A DNA stretch of 64,000 bases from Floccularia luteovirens (Eukaryota; Basidiomycota; Agaricomycetes; Agaricales; Squamanitaceae): assembly GCA_009739215.1 (NCBI GenBank), contig VSJF01000010.1, positions 434,001-498,000 of the forward strand, given 5' to 3'. The position numbers and the translations under genes were made by a program. Below the pieces are notes generated by a model, which did no database searches, was not told the origin of the DNA, and saw only the letters and a program-made list of their open reading frames with translations. Positions 13,775 to 23,893 of the stretch are shown in pieces; the first letter of the stretch is position 1, and the number at the start of each line of letters is the position of its first letter.

Positions 13775-16222
13775 ATGCCGAGCTCCATGGCCCAACATAT
13801 TCCAGACTCGACAGATGACCCCCTCAGCAATGCCCTACGTCCTCCACCAGGTGAAACCTCAGAACAGAAGGAAGTTAGACTCTCCTTAGAGAGAAAGGCA
13901 AAGCAAAAATCAGACACTATTGATGAGGAACTGGAGAAGCAACGGCTAGCCGAGAAGAGAGGTCCAAAGGCGATAAAAATATTACTCTTAGGTGAGCCTT
14001 TGTTACCTCTAGTCCTATCCTTGTAGCACTCGTGCTCACAGTGGTTGCTGTAGGCCAGAGCGAGTCTGGTGGGTATCCATACTCTTTCAATATTCACCGT
14101 TCTCATTGTCCATGTCAAGGCAAGTCAACCACATCTGAAAAGTACGTGTTCATCGTTGATCCGAATTCATCAATTCCTGGGGGTGTTACTAATGTTAAAA
14201 TTTTTGCAGATTTCCAACTAATGCACGACCCCAGCGTAAGCCTTCACATTCTCTCACCTGATTTCTCCCGAATTCTCATACACATTTATCACATCAGGCT
14301 TTCCGAACAGAAAGGGCTTCATGGAGGGCTGTCATTCAACTCAACATCGTTCGGTCAATACGCCTGATTATTGATGCGATGAATTACGCCCATGCTGCAT
14401 CACAAAGAAGATCGTCAATCATGAATACTGTTCAACTCACACCCGACCTTCTTAAATTAAAAATGCGGTTAAGTCCGTTGGTCCAGGTTGAAGAAGCTCT
14501 CATCCGTAAGCTCACACCCCTGCTTGGTCCCGAGGTAATACAAGCGGGTCCGATTATGGCGCCGAAAGAATTTACGAGAGAAATCACTGTCAATTCAACA
14601 ATTCAGTGGAAGAATGCGTTCAACCATCTGTTGCGTCCTGACAGGAAGAGCTTCGATAGCGAGGACTTGGTGGACTGGAATGACCCGAATGATCCTGGTG
14701 TCGTGCTTCATGCATGTGTGGAAGATATGATAGCTCTATGGAACACCCCCCTGGTCCATCAGGTGTTGCACAATCAGAATCTACGGCTAGAGGAAGTTTC
14801 GGGCTTGTGAGATTCTTTTTTCTCAGTCCCCCGACTAAGAACACGAATAACAAAATACAATCCCACAGCTTTCTCGATTCTCTAGAAAGAGTAGCAGGGC
14901 CCAAATACGTTCCCACAGATGGTAAGTCTGTTCCCGCTTGTTTGCGGAGTGGCCGATAAAATTTTTTACTTACACGTGCATGTAATAGATGATATTCTGC
15001 GGGCAAGACTAAAAACCGTTGGTGAGTCTTGCTCGTTACTTCGGAACCATTTTCGTTACCAGATTTGATATAACATTCGGAAACAATTGATTCTTAGGTG
15101 TAAGCGAACACAGATTCAAACTAGGAGGTCCCAATAGTACGTTCGTTTCGCCTCATGGACATGCCTACCTTTATCCCGATGCGGCAGGTAGAGACTGGAG
15201 AATATTTGATGTAGGAGGACATAGATCACAGGTAAAAGAGTATTTTGCTCATTGTTGTTCATACTCCACATCTCTCATTGATTATCTTTCCAAAAATGAA
15301 AGCGAGGTACGTGTATATGACAACCGAGGAGCCCATTTCATATGTTAACTTTTCATTTCATATAGCCGCTTGGGCACCTTACTTTGATGACATGGATGCC
15401 ATCATCTTCTTGGCCCCAATAAGGTTAGCACTTAAAGTTAAGCAGTTGGCTGTATGGTGGTGTTGATCCCATTTTCTTCTTTTCTATATCAGCTGTTTTG
15501 ATCAAGTGTTGGCAGAGGACCACAAGGTCAACAGATTGGTATGTCAGCTTGTCAAAGGGCGTTATCAGTGGTGCAAAGCTGTTTGAGTAAACAGAAGATA
15601 CTGAAACCCTTATTAGGAAGACTCCGTGAACCTGTGGAAGAAGATCGTCACGAACCCACTGCTCAAGAACACGAATCTTATTCTGTTTTTGAACAAGATC
15701 GACATATTTCGGGCAAAACTTGATTCAGGCATAAAGCTTGAGGATTACTGTGGTCTCCTATCACGACAAACCAAATGACTATGATAACGCCACGACATGT
15801 TGAGTTATTTTCGATTTGAACCTCAATGTAGTTTACTTTCTCAGAAACTGACAGGTCTTTGACAGATTTGAGGAGAAAGTTCGGTGTGTTTTGTCTTATT
15901 ACTCACAACACTTTAAAAAATCTGTTTCCTGACTCAGTGAAAATCCCACAGCGGGTATTTTGAAAGATTTTTCTCCATCACCACGTATTTTCTATTGTCA
16001 TTTTACATCAGTAACCGTGAGTCTTGGCTCCCTCCTTAAGCGATATTGAATGGGTATTTATACCATATACGCTTAGGATACCAAATCTACGAAATTCATT
16101 CTCGCTAATGGTAAATGCTGTGGATTTCATTCCTTCCATTCATTGTTTGACGCATATGTTATCCGACAGTCAAGGACCTAATTATCCGCCAGAATCTAAC
16201 AATATCTGGATTAATTCCGTGA
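13775..16222 (+). CDS. atypical heterotrimeric G-protein alpha subunit
   Basis: Signal-transducing GTPase coupled to membrane receptors. Start at 13775 (MPSSMAQHIPD) or at the next Met, 13787. Basic coiled N-terminus, then the P-loop GQSESGKST (about residues 73-81), a helical domain (AFRTERASWRAVI, IDAMNYAHAA), switch I (RARLKTVGVSEHRF), switch II DVGGHRSQ, AAWAPYFDDMDAIIFLAPIS, the G4 motif NKID, the G5-like TSVTD, and a tail IIRQNLTISGLIP. Around 14 introns, one pair flanking a likely 4-nt exon at 15303-15306. The usual switch II glutamine that hydrolyses GTP is histidine, as in many expanded mushroom G-alphas. There is no MGxxxS N-terminus for myristoylation. Two single extra T residues (14134 in the P-loop exon, expected TTLKNFQ; 15749, expected EDY/VVSYHDKPND) break the frame, although both flanking exons stay conserved to the last codon. 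Confidence 0.9.
15303..15306 (+). other. probable 4-nt microexon (CGAG) in the G-alpha gene
   Basis: Between the exon ending DVGGHRSQ (donor GTAAAAG) and the exon starting AAWAPYF (acceptor ATATAG) the phases differ. Within that interval ATGAAAG|CGAG|GTACGTG forms a four-base exon with a canonical acceptor and a strong donor. It supplies CGA G, giving RSQ-R-A-AWAPYF, which matches the RAAWAPYFDD form I recall for this family. Inferred from splice signals and frame only. Confidence 0.6.
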
Positions 16223-16721
16223 CATGTTTGCAAAGTGAGTTGCAACCGCATTGCGAAGATTCCTGTCCCCGAATGACATTTGACCAGTCTATAGGTACCA
16301 CAATTTACTTATAATAACCCTACTTCCTGCAGTGCGGATTAACACAGCTTATCATTCACTTGTATTATATTCTTAAAATTGTTGAAAAGCATAATACTTT
16401 TCCGCAGTCCAATTGTGAACCATTCATAGCTAGATGATGTAGAAGGGAAATAAACTGCTTCCAACTGTATGACTGGCTTGTGCTGTGGGACAAGACTTTG
16501 TGGTCCGAACTATCCGGGATCGTTGATATATATAAAGACGGCATCTTTCTTCTCTGCTTCTTCGTAGTCGTAAATTGACAGCAAAGTATCAATCATAAAC
16601 CAATCAAACAGAAGTTTGCATGTCCATGAACAGAATCCGCCTTCTTTCCTCCCATCCACTAAATAAGAAAGGGCTCGAATATGCTATAGGCGAACGGAGG
16701 AACGGGCTTAGGGAGTAGGGT
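16223..16721. other. intergenic between convergent genes
   Basis: 3' flanks of the G-alpha gene (+) and RRG7 (-). No gene or clear repeat is visible. Confidence 0.5.
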
Positions 16722-17519
16722 TCAATGCCCGGTGATTTCCGAGGACGCGAATCCATCTGGCAGTGCATCTGTTGGCGTCAGACCAGGCAACTTGTCGTTA
16801 TTCAACCACAGACCCGGTCTTCCACCGCCGCAAAATGACCTCTCCCATCTGATCTCCATTTGGCCCTGCAACAGTCCCCTAGACCCCGCGAGTGCAGGAT
16901 TCCAAACAGCACTACCTATACCTGTACTACTATGTCTGGTGTCATCGCTAGATTGTGGAGATGTAATATACGCGTCCTCCCCGGAAGGTATGTGTAACAA
17001 AAGGAAAGGTATAGGCGAAGAATGCGCACGGAGCAGTGCAGACTTTGTAAAAGGAGATTCTGATACTAGTAGCCCGACTAGAGGAACTTGCGAGGCGGAA
17101 GGCTCTGACAACTCCGCGGGTCTATTTGGCTCCTTTGAGTCGTAGTCCTGCAATCCCGTAGTGCTCGTCGAAACTGTTATGAAACGGTGTAAGACTCCCT
17201 CCAATTCACGCACATAACTAGGCCCCAGCTTCTTCTTTTCGGCTTTACATTGTGCAATAACCCGGAGTCTCCTATATCCTCGATTTACGTTGCCGCTGGA
17301 ATCTGAAGCTAGTGACGGTAACCACCACCACCCTAAGAGGTCTATTCCCCCGTCTTCTTTACCACCAACGCGCTTGAGGGACATGGATAAGTTTTCTTGG
17401 AGCATCTTCAGGGATTTTTCTTCAAATGCTGTCCCCTTTTGGGTGGTGGAAAGATGCTTTGTTGAGCCATATTGAAGTTTGATAAGAAAGGTTCTTGGAT
17501 TGGTATATCTCAATATCAT
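16722..17519 (-). CDS. RRG7: RRG7-like mitochondrial protein (PD-(D/E)XK nuclease-like fold)
   Basis: Single-exon 265-aa protein of the Required-for-Respiratory-Growth 7 family (DUF2034). The family is mitochondrial, is needed for respiratory growth in yeast, and has a restriction-endonuclease-like fold. Motifs: KGTAFEEKSLKMLQENL, then GGKEDGGIDLLGWWWLP, then LRVIAQCKAEKKKLGPSYVR and ELEGVL. The acidic D of GGIDL and the C-K of QCKAE sit where nuclease-fold catalytic residues fall. The N-terminus (ILRYTNPRTFLIKLQYGSTK) is basic, as for mitochondrial import. The second half is more variable, ending with segments such as SAVWNPAL and RPGLWLNNDKLPGLTP, typical of the fungal family. No frame problems. 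It converges on the G-alpha gene. The molecular activity of the family is unproven; nuclease activity is inference from fold. Confidence 0.82.
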   Translation of the reverse strand: MILRYTNPRTFLIKLQYGSTKHLSTTQKGTAFEEKSLKMLQENLSMSLKRVGGKEDGGIDLLGWWWLPSLASDSSGNVNRGYRRLRVIAQCKAEKKKLGPSYVRELEGVLHRFITVSTSTTGLQDYDSKEPNRPAELSEPSASQVPLVGLLVSESPFTKSALLRAHSSPIPFLLLHIPSGEDAYITSPQSSDDTRHSSTGIGSAVWNPALAGSRGLLQGQMEIRWERSFCGGGRPGLWLNNDKLPGLTPTDALPDGFASSEITGH

Positions 17520-20018
17520 ACCCTCGAATGGTCAAAAGAAACGAATGCTCAATTTCATTTGGTGTATCCCTGTAGTGTCACATCATGTGATGTGTGACTC
17601 TACTCCTCAAGCTCAAGTTCCATATTTTCAAAGGTGCCGTTGTGTCCCATCTAACCCCAAACGAACGTACCTTACAGAAATGTGCTCCATAGGTTACTAC
17701 ATAACAGGCATTCGTCAATCTTGTTACGCCACTGAATTTCTGGCTCAGGACTGAACGGGTGCCAGTTAATCTTTTTGCAACTTGGCGATGATTATCACGA
17801 CCCGGACCAATAACCAAAAGATGCTTTTATTTCTGATCAAACAAACGGATTATTGCAGACCTAAATAGAGCTTATTCTGTGGCTGTGCTGGAATAACTCT
17901 CCTGCGATTCAAATAGTTTCGGTGTCAAAGCAACAGCTTGAAGTCGTGCCCTTCTTTATTTGGTGCCATTGATTGTTTCGGGACTCATTCAAAATTTCGC
18001 AACAGTAATCCAAGATCAAGTTGTCATTCCTTAACTGGTGAGATGACTGACCAACTCCCAGGTCCGTGGGATGTGTTCGAACGTTAACAAATTTTTTTTA
18101 GATACAACGGCCGCCTGTGTTGATAACCACCCAACTTCTTTGGATGGGCGCCATCATATGTTACAGTTCATTTACACATTTGATCCAGGGTGAATACAAA
18201 AGAAGCCAGAGTTGGTCATTCCATTCGCCGAAGTTCAAAAAAAGTATAGACGAAGATGAAAACGATGCCGTCAGGTCATTTTTTATCGCGATGAATCTGG
18301 TTGATCATCTCTTTATGACCCAACTCACCCGGAACAATAAATGACAGACTACACATTTCTAGTATGATGAATGCAAATGGAAAACTTGGTCTGTTCAAGT
18401 AGTATCGTTCCGCGGTGGTGTGTGTATTTTACTCCGTCTTGCGACGAGGGACTATCACGTTCGCGCAGGGGAGTGCGTTACACAACTATACATTTGCCTC
18501 CCTGTGGTACAAGCCGATGCCGAGCGATGCAATGCCATAGTTCCTACCTCTGATGGTGATAGAAGAACCGTATGAGAATATCATGACTACAGCGTTTCGA
18601 TACATGGGACTTACCCGGTTAGTAAAAGGTTGAAACAGATGTAAGTCTCTCGGTTTCCGTTTTATGGTCATATTGCACAATTCTTAGGAGATGCCTGAAT
18701 AGATAGGCAGAAAGAACTTCTGACACTGATATTTGATCTAAAACTACATACTCTGAAGCTTCTCTCCGACTCGGTGGACTATAATCCAGATCACCTAAAT
18801 TTCTTACGGTGAAAATGCTCTCATGTCACTCATTCTCGGGTTTGGGGTTATCCGACACGTTTATACCAGGAGATGCACTTTCAAGCGATATTGAGTTAAA
18901 GGGTGTCGTCGCGGAACTTCAAAACGGCTCCGCGCTCTCCTGATGAAGCAGAAAAGTTCAGAAAACGGAATTCCGCACCTGGAACCCGGCAAGTCAGCCG
19001 GCAGGGATCTGTCCACTATGTCTCCAAAACATCCATGACATATCAAGCCTGAGGTGTCGTTCCTAAAACAACACCGTACTTTCACTCGCTGATTTGACAT
19101 CGATGGGTTATTAATTGATTTGTTCCTCTTATTTGAACATATCCCCATGTTTCAGGGCTTATGAACTTTGACATGTTAGTGACCGCGAAATTTCAATGAA
19201 AATTCCATCGCGACACCTCGACATTGTAACGTCGAATGAAGTGATCTGTTTGTCTAAGGATTGAGCCCATATATCTGTATTGGTCAATCCACATTCAATT
19301 GTAAGATATCAGATGTGCGATATTTATAAGGCTAAATTAAACGGTTCTTTGGCAGTTTCCCACCATCATACCTACCTTCTCAGACGTCGGCTACAAAAAC
19401 GCATATCTTGTGGTGGTTTCTAGGTTACGACGAGACTTGAAACAAGATTGAGATACTACTCTGAACAATCAGTACATGTCTTTCTTCAAGTCGGCATTTA
19501 CGGTCCTTTCACCGGAAATCTCACCATGTGTTTATATCAGCACTTGATTTTTGATTTGTTTTGAGCACTGAATTTATATACATCATTGCATCAAGTCCTG
19601 ACTATAGGTTCCGTTTTTGTTTGTATACATGTGATTAAGACAGGTTGTTTACTTTGTAAGGTTTGTGGACTGAAGCAAGCATTTCATGAATAGCTAACTC
19701 GGTAAATTTCCAAGGAACATTGTGCATCGAATCAAGAACTTTCAACTCCAGCCTGTAGGATCACCAAGCGTAAATTTAGAAGACCGACCATGATAATCAA
19801 ATGTTCGGGACCAAGGTATGGGCAAATCAGACATACTTACGTCGGTTAGATCAACTTTGATGTATCTACCGGTGTGCACCACTTTTGATTCTTGCGGACG
19901 CTTGTTTTACTGCCAGCTAGACACAGTGATACCTCGAGTTTCTGAGCGTCATTGGCCGCACTTGCTCTCTTCTCACTACAAAACAAAATTTTTATCGAAC
20001 TCGAGTCTGGATAAAACA
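17520..20018. other. intergenic, no gene recognised
   Basis: 2.5 kb with only short unsupported open frames (for example 17479-17754, 18117-18344, 18861-19148). No family motif, RNA gene or terminal repeat was found. The 3' end should hold the promoter of the SDR gene starting at 20019. Confidence 0.45.
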
Positions 20019-21334
20019 TGGGTGGCTGTCTTTCGCGAAGAACTGGCGACTTTGATCCTACGAGGGACCTTTTAGATTTGACTGGGAAAGTCGTTCTAGT
20101 CACTGGAGGAAAGTACGTTTATCATGCACTCATTGTTTGGGTGACTCGTAATTGAAGTGATATCTGCAGTACTGGGATTGGATACCATACTGTAAAAATA
20201 CTTGCTCGTCGAGGTGCGAAGGGTATACCTAGGGGCTAGGAGTGAAGCCAAGGCACTAGAAGCCATCAAACAACTGGAAATAGATGATCTGGGACCATAC
20301 TATGGAAAGGTCATCTTTCACAAAGTGGATTATGGGAATCCGCGTTGGGCAAAGCAGGCCGCTGAGGAATTTATGGAGAGAGAAGAGCGATTGGATATAT
20401 TGAGTATGTTTCTATGCTCTCTCTTGGCTTTGACTGACGTGAACTGGAAATCAAGTCAACAATGCTGCTCAGTAAGTTATGATTGGTCGTATGGTGTACA
20501 TTGGCGCTCAACCTTCACAACTTGTCAGAATCACTGGTCCATATGAGATAACTAAGGATGGAATATCTACAATTGCGATAGTCAAGTAAGTTGAATAGTT
20601 TTTTCCGCCTGACGAAACTCACAACGATGGATTACACAGCCATTTCAGCCCCTTCGTCTTCACGCGAACCCTCCTCCCACTATTGAAAAGAACAGCACTC
20701 CAACCGCAATCAGACGTCCGCATTATCACGGTATGGCAGATTGATAGGAGCTCAAAGGTATATCTACTCACCTCAAAACACATAGCTGTCTTCAATAGCG
20801 CACACCCACGCCCGAGCAATTGATCCAGATATTCGGTTCCGCGAAATATCGGATTTCAATGGCGAGTTTGCAGGTGATGTCTACCCGGAGTGGTCACGAT
20901 ACAGTTAGTCACTTGGTTTTGTGTCTTTTGATAGCCTATTTTTTTTGAACGCTTAATATGTTGCAGGTGTAACAAAACTCGCGAATCTCTTATTCGCGCG
21001 CGAGCTTCAGCGGAGGCTAGATGATTCTGCTATTCCGATTGTCTCCATTCCGATTCATCCAGGCGAAGTCAATACCTTTGCCTCTCGAACGCCGTATCCT
21101 GCCCTTGCGTATTTGGTGATGGGGTTGTTTTTCATGCAGGTAGAACCCGGTTCGTATACTTCGTGCTTTGCGGCTGCATCGCCCAAGATTAGAGAAAACC
21201 CAGAGAAATGGGGTGGAGTTTATCTGGAACCGGTGGGAAAAAGGGGTGCTATAAGTGTTAATGCACAAAGGAGCGAGTTGGGAGTTGAACTCTGGGAAAC
21301 GACGGAGAGGATATTGAGTGACTTGGGTATCTAG
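20019..21334 (+). CDS. short-chain dehydrogenase/reductase, retinol-dehydrogenase-like
   Basis: NAD(P)-dependent oxidoreductase of the classical SDR fold. The start at 20019 gives MGGCLSRRTGDFDPTRDLL, then LTGKVVLVTGG / NTGIG (the TGxxxGIG cofactor loop, split by intron 1), KVYLGARSEAKALEAI, INNAA, RIITLSSIAHTHARAI (catalytic Ser) and YSVTKLANLLFARELQRRL (catalytic YxxxK), then a C-terminal part ending ILSDLGI. About 325 aa and six introns, several phase-checked. The MGxxxS start plus Cys4 fits N-myristoylation and palmitoylation, common in this fungal subgroup; that is a prediction. One extra G at 20221-20223 (AK[G]VYLGAR) breaks the frame within an otherwise perfect exon. It belongs to a different subfamily from the SDR array at 42-47 kb. 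Substrate unknown. Confidence 0.87.
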
Positions 21335-21692
21335 ATTGGGTGTAAATATGGTTCCATGGGTGGACGTTTAAAAGTCTATACCCAGTGTGAGACTGATGTT
21401 AGGTTTTTACTTATCACATTCAGTCAGAGAACAACCTTCCGTAAATAGTAAGATAAACTGGGCACATCTTTGTGGGTTACAATATGACAGATAAGAATGT
21501 TACTTTTATTGCTAGTTTATCCAGCTACCCCTCCAAGCTTCTGAACTGTATAAGTGATAATATGCGATGGTTGGTATCTAGAGTGTGCGAGGGAATATTA
21601 TGTGCGTAACACCAAAGCATTTCGATCTGTCGAAAGGAGTTCTCGAAGTCGACTTTTTCGTTATTAGTACGAACCATCTCGTTGCAGGCACT
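21335..21692. other. intergenic between convergent genes
   Basis: 3' flanks of the SDR (+) and the recycling factor gene (-); nothing else is seen. Confidence 0.5.
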
Positions 21693-22615
21693 TTACCGAG
21701 CCCCCGTGGCTTTCCGTAAATCGCTCAGAACCTTGTCAATTTCTGCAATATATCGGTCATTGAGTTTTTGAAACTTTGTATCGTAATTAGTGAAAATGCC
21801 TGGAATATTGTAAGTAAATTACCTCTTCTATCTCTACGGAATGTTTCTCGAATTTTTTGCGTTTCAGGCTGGCTTGGTGATGTTTTCTGACCTGTGTCCG
21901 GATTTCTTCTGCTTTACGCTTCGCAGAGTTGTATAGTTCCGTACGTGCATCTACGGTAGGCCTATGAGTGTCAGTTTAAGTTTCAATACTGGGTGGGGAG
22001 GTAAATTCTATACTTGGGGATGGGAACCCTGATAGTTCGATTGTCTTGTCGTTGTGGTAAAACACCAGGAATTTTACTATCGTATAGAGCTTGTTCAACA
22101 AACTTCATTTTCTGTCGGGAAAGCAGTGAGCTAAAATGGTTATTTTTGTGTAGGAAGGGTGATAATAATATTTTGGCACGAACATCTTCCTCGAATAGTG
22201 TGACTATCAGCATAGATCCATCCCTAACGCCAACAGTTGAAACTTCCTCTAACTTTAGCTCTTTGGAGTTTCCAGGCAGTTTTACTCTGACAGGAGCGAG
22301 TAGTGCAGGTGTTATGCGCCCAGTTGCTCGGGTTTCTAGTGTAGCACATTCCTTGCTAAACCAACTGACAGCAGTTTTCATGGCAGCTTCAGCTTTTGCA
22401 TATTCTTGCAGAGCTGATGGGTCAGTGATGGGTTGACGAGAGCCAGGCACGAGCGTGGCTGTTGATTTTCCTTTGCCTTTTGTTGCGTAGTTGCGTATTC
22501 TGCCTTGTGCAGCACATCTGGAGGTAATTGCTAAGGATTTGGGTAGGTTTGGTAATTGGGCTTGGCATATTAGAGGCCTCCATGAATAAATCCGAGTTCT
22601 AGCCAAAAAGTTCAT
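21693..22615 (-). CDS. RRF1: mitochondrial ribosome recycling factor
   Basis: Releases mitochondrial ribosomes from mRNA after termination. The N-terminal about 50 residues (MNFLARTRIYSWRPLI ... RNYATKGKGK) form a basic presequence. The RRF domain follows: ATGRITPALLAPVRVKL, LEEVSTVGVRDGSMLIVTLF, FVEQALYDSKIPGVLPQRQD, RTIRVPIPKPTVDARTEL, then the long helix KRKAEEIRTQVRKHHQASLK and a tail FQKLNDRYIAEIDKVLSDLR ending ATGAR. Three introns: a 72-nt one with donor GTTCGT, after FEED; one after VPIPK; and one after VEIEE. Each restores a perfect family match. About 247 aa, normal for mitochondrial RRF. Divergent from the RING-RRM gene with a 1.3-kb spacer. Confidence 0.93.
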
Positions 22616-23893
22616 GAGTAAAAGCGAGCGTAATACTTAAAATCCAGTTTCCAACTATTCGGGTGTGAGTGGCAATGAAATTTCCAGTCAGTCGGATCAT
22701 TGTTTGTCAATTTTATTTGAAATAAATATCTACACACATGCACAATAAGCCTCTTGGTTGAGTAACGTAACTCTAGAATTATATTGTGTTTTTTAGGAAA
22801 AGGTGTTTGAGGTCTGGGATTTGAGAGTTTTCGTTGCATCGGGTATATAACTACACCGAATGGTTGTCAGCCTTCGTGTTGTGGAAGCGGGCTTATCCTA
22901 ATCATAGTCCTTGTATTTCTATGGAGCAAAGGTCGCTCGTTTATCAGATATGTCATGGAAAAAGATCCATTCTAAAAGATGGCTCCAATCAGATCAGATT
23001 CTACTTGAAGAATGTGTCACATAATTCACAGGTTTCAGTGTTGAATTTGACCGTTATGAATTTTCAACCCAGGTTCTGTACTTCAAGAGTGTTTTCAGGT
23101 GTGATTGCATCCGCTAGGAAGGGAAGGTGCAGCCTGCAGCATGGTCCCTTTGATCATGTGTTCGTCGTGCTGTAACATCTCATTGACATTGACACTGATG
23201 ATTCAGGACCTATTGGGCCATGTCACCATTTATCACCGCACAAGCCGGCCCTTATCTGATGTAATCAATGTTCATCCTCCCCCTCCATACGAGATGCAAC
23301 GGTTTATGGTGACTTCGGCTCGGTATAACCTTCTCTAACGAACCTTCCCTCTGGGAGATTACGAACTTTTCACAGGCGCCACGCCAAGTTTGGTCACATT
23401 ACTAACTGCAAGATAGGACGTTATCAGTCTTCGTCTTCGACAAACGGCTGTTATCTTTCCGAAACTTGGAATCTTACTTTGGCCTTTTAATTAAGCGTAA
23501 TGACATGATACGCTCCAGTATAACATCGACTGCTTCTATGTATTATAGTTTGATGATAGATATTAGTTACCCAAGTAATCTAATTTTGGAATGTTGCACG
23601 CACGATGAAAGTTTTCCCGCAGGGCTGTATCAGAAGAATGGGAATACCTTCCATTTGCAGGGTAAGAATACTTCGAAGAATAGAGCCGTACACGAAAACA
23701 TCGACATTTTAGTCAATTTAACATTCTGCTAGGTTCCTTGAGAGTGACGGATGGAAATAGCATGGGAACGGCCGAATGGTTAAGATGAAATGCGGTCACG
23801 TGTTCTAAGAACGGCGCGCATCGCGCGTGACAAGGTGTCACAGTTCAATATTCTGTCACGGCAGCAATTCTCTTGCTGTCGTCTCCTTCCGCC
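22616..23893. other. divergent intergenic spacer
   Basis: Upstream regions of the recycling factor (-) and the RING-RRM gene (+). Open frames at 22834-23175 and 23466-23732 have no motif and are not supported. Near 23765-23870 there is a GC-rich stretch with inverted-repeat character just upstream of the start at 23894, possibly promoter. Confidence 0.45.

Noticed and set aside
22834..23175. 113-aa open frame upstream of the RING-RRM gene
   Set aside because: No recognisable family and it lies in the promoter spacer.
23765..23870. tRNA-Ser-like D-arm (GGCCGAATGGTTAAG)
   Set aside because: No acceptor-stem pairing and no proper T-arm or anticodon stem at the right spacing; treated as promoter sequence.
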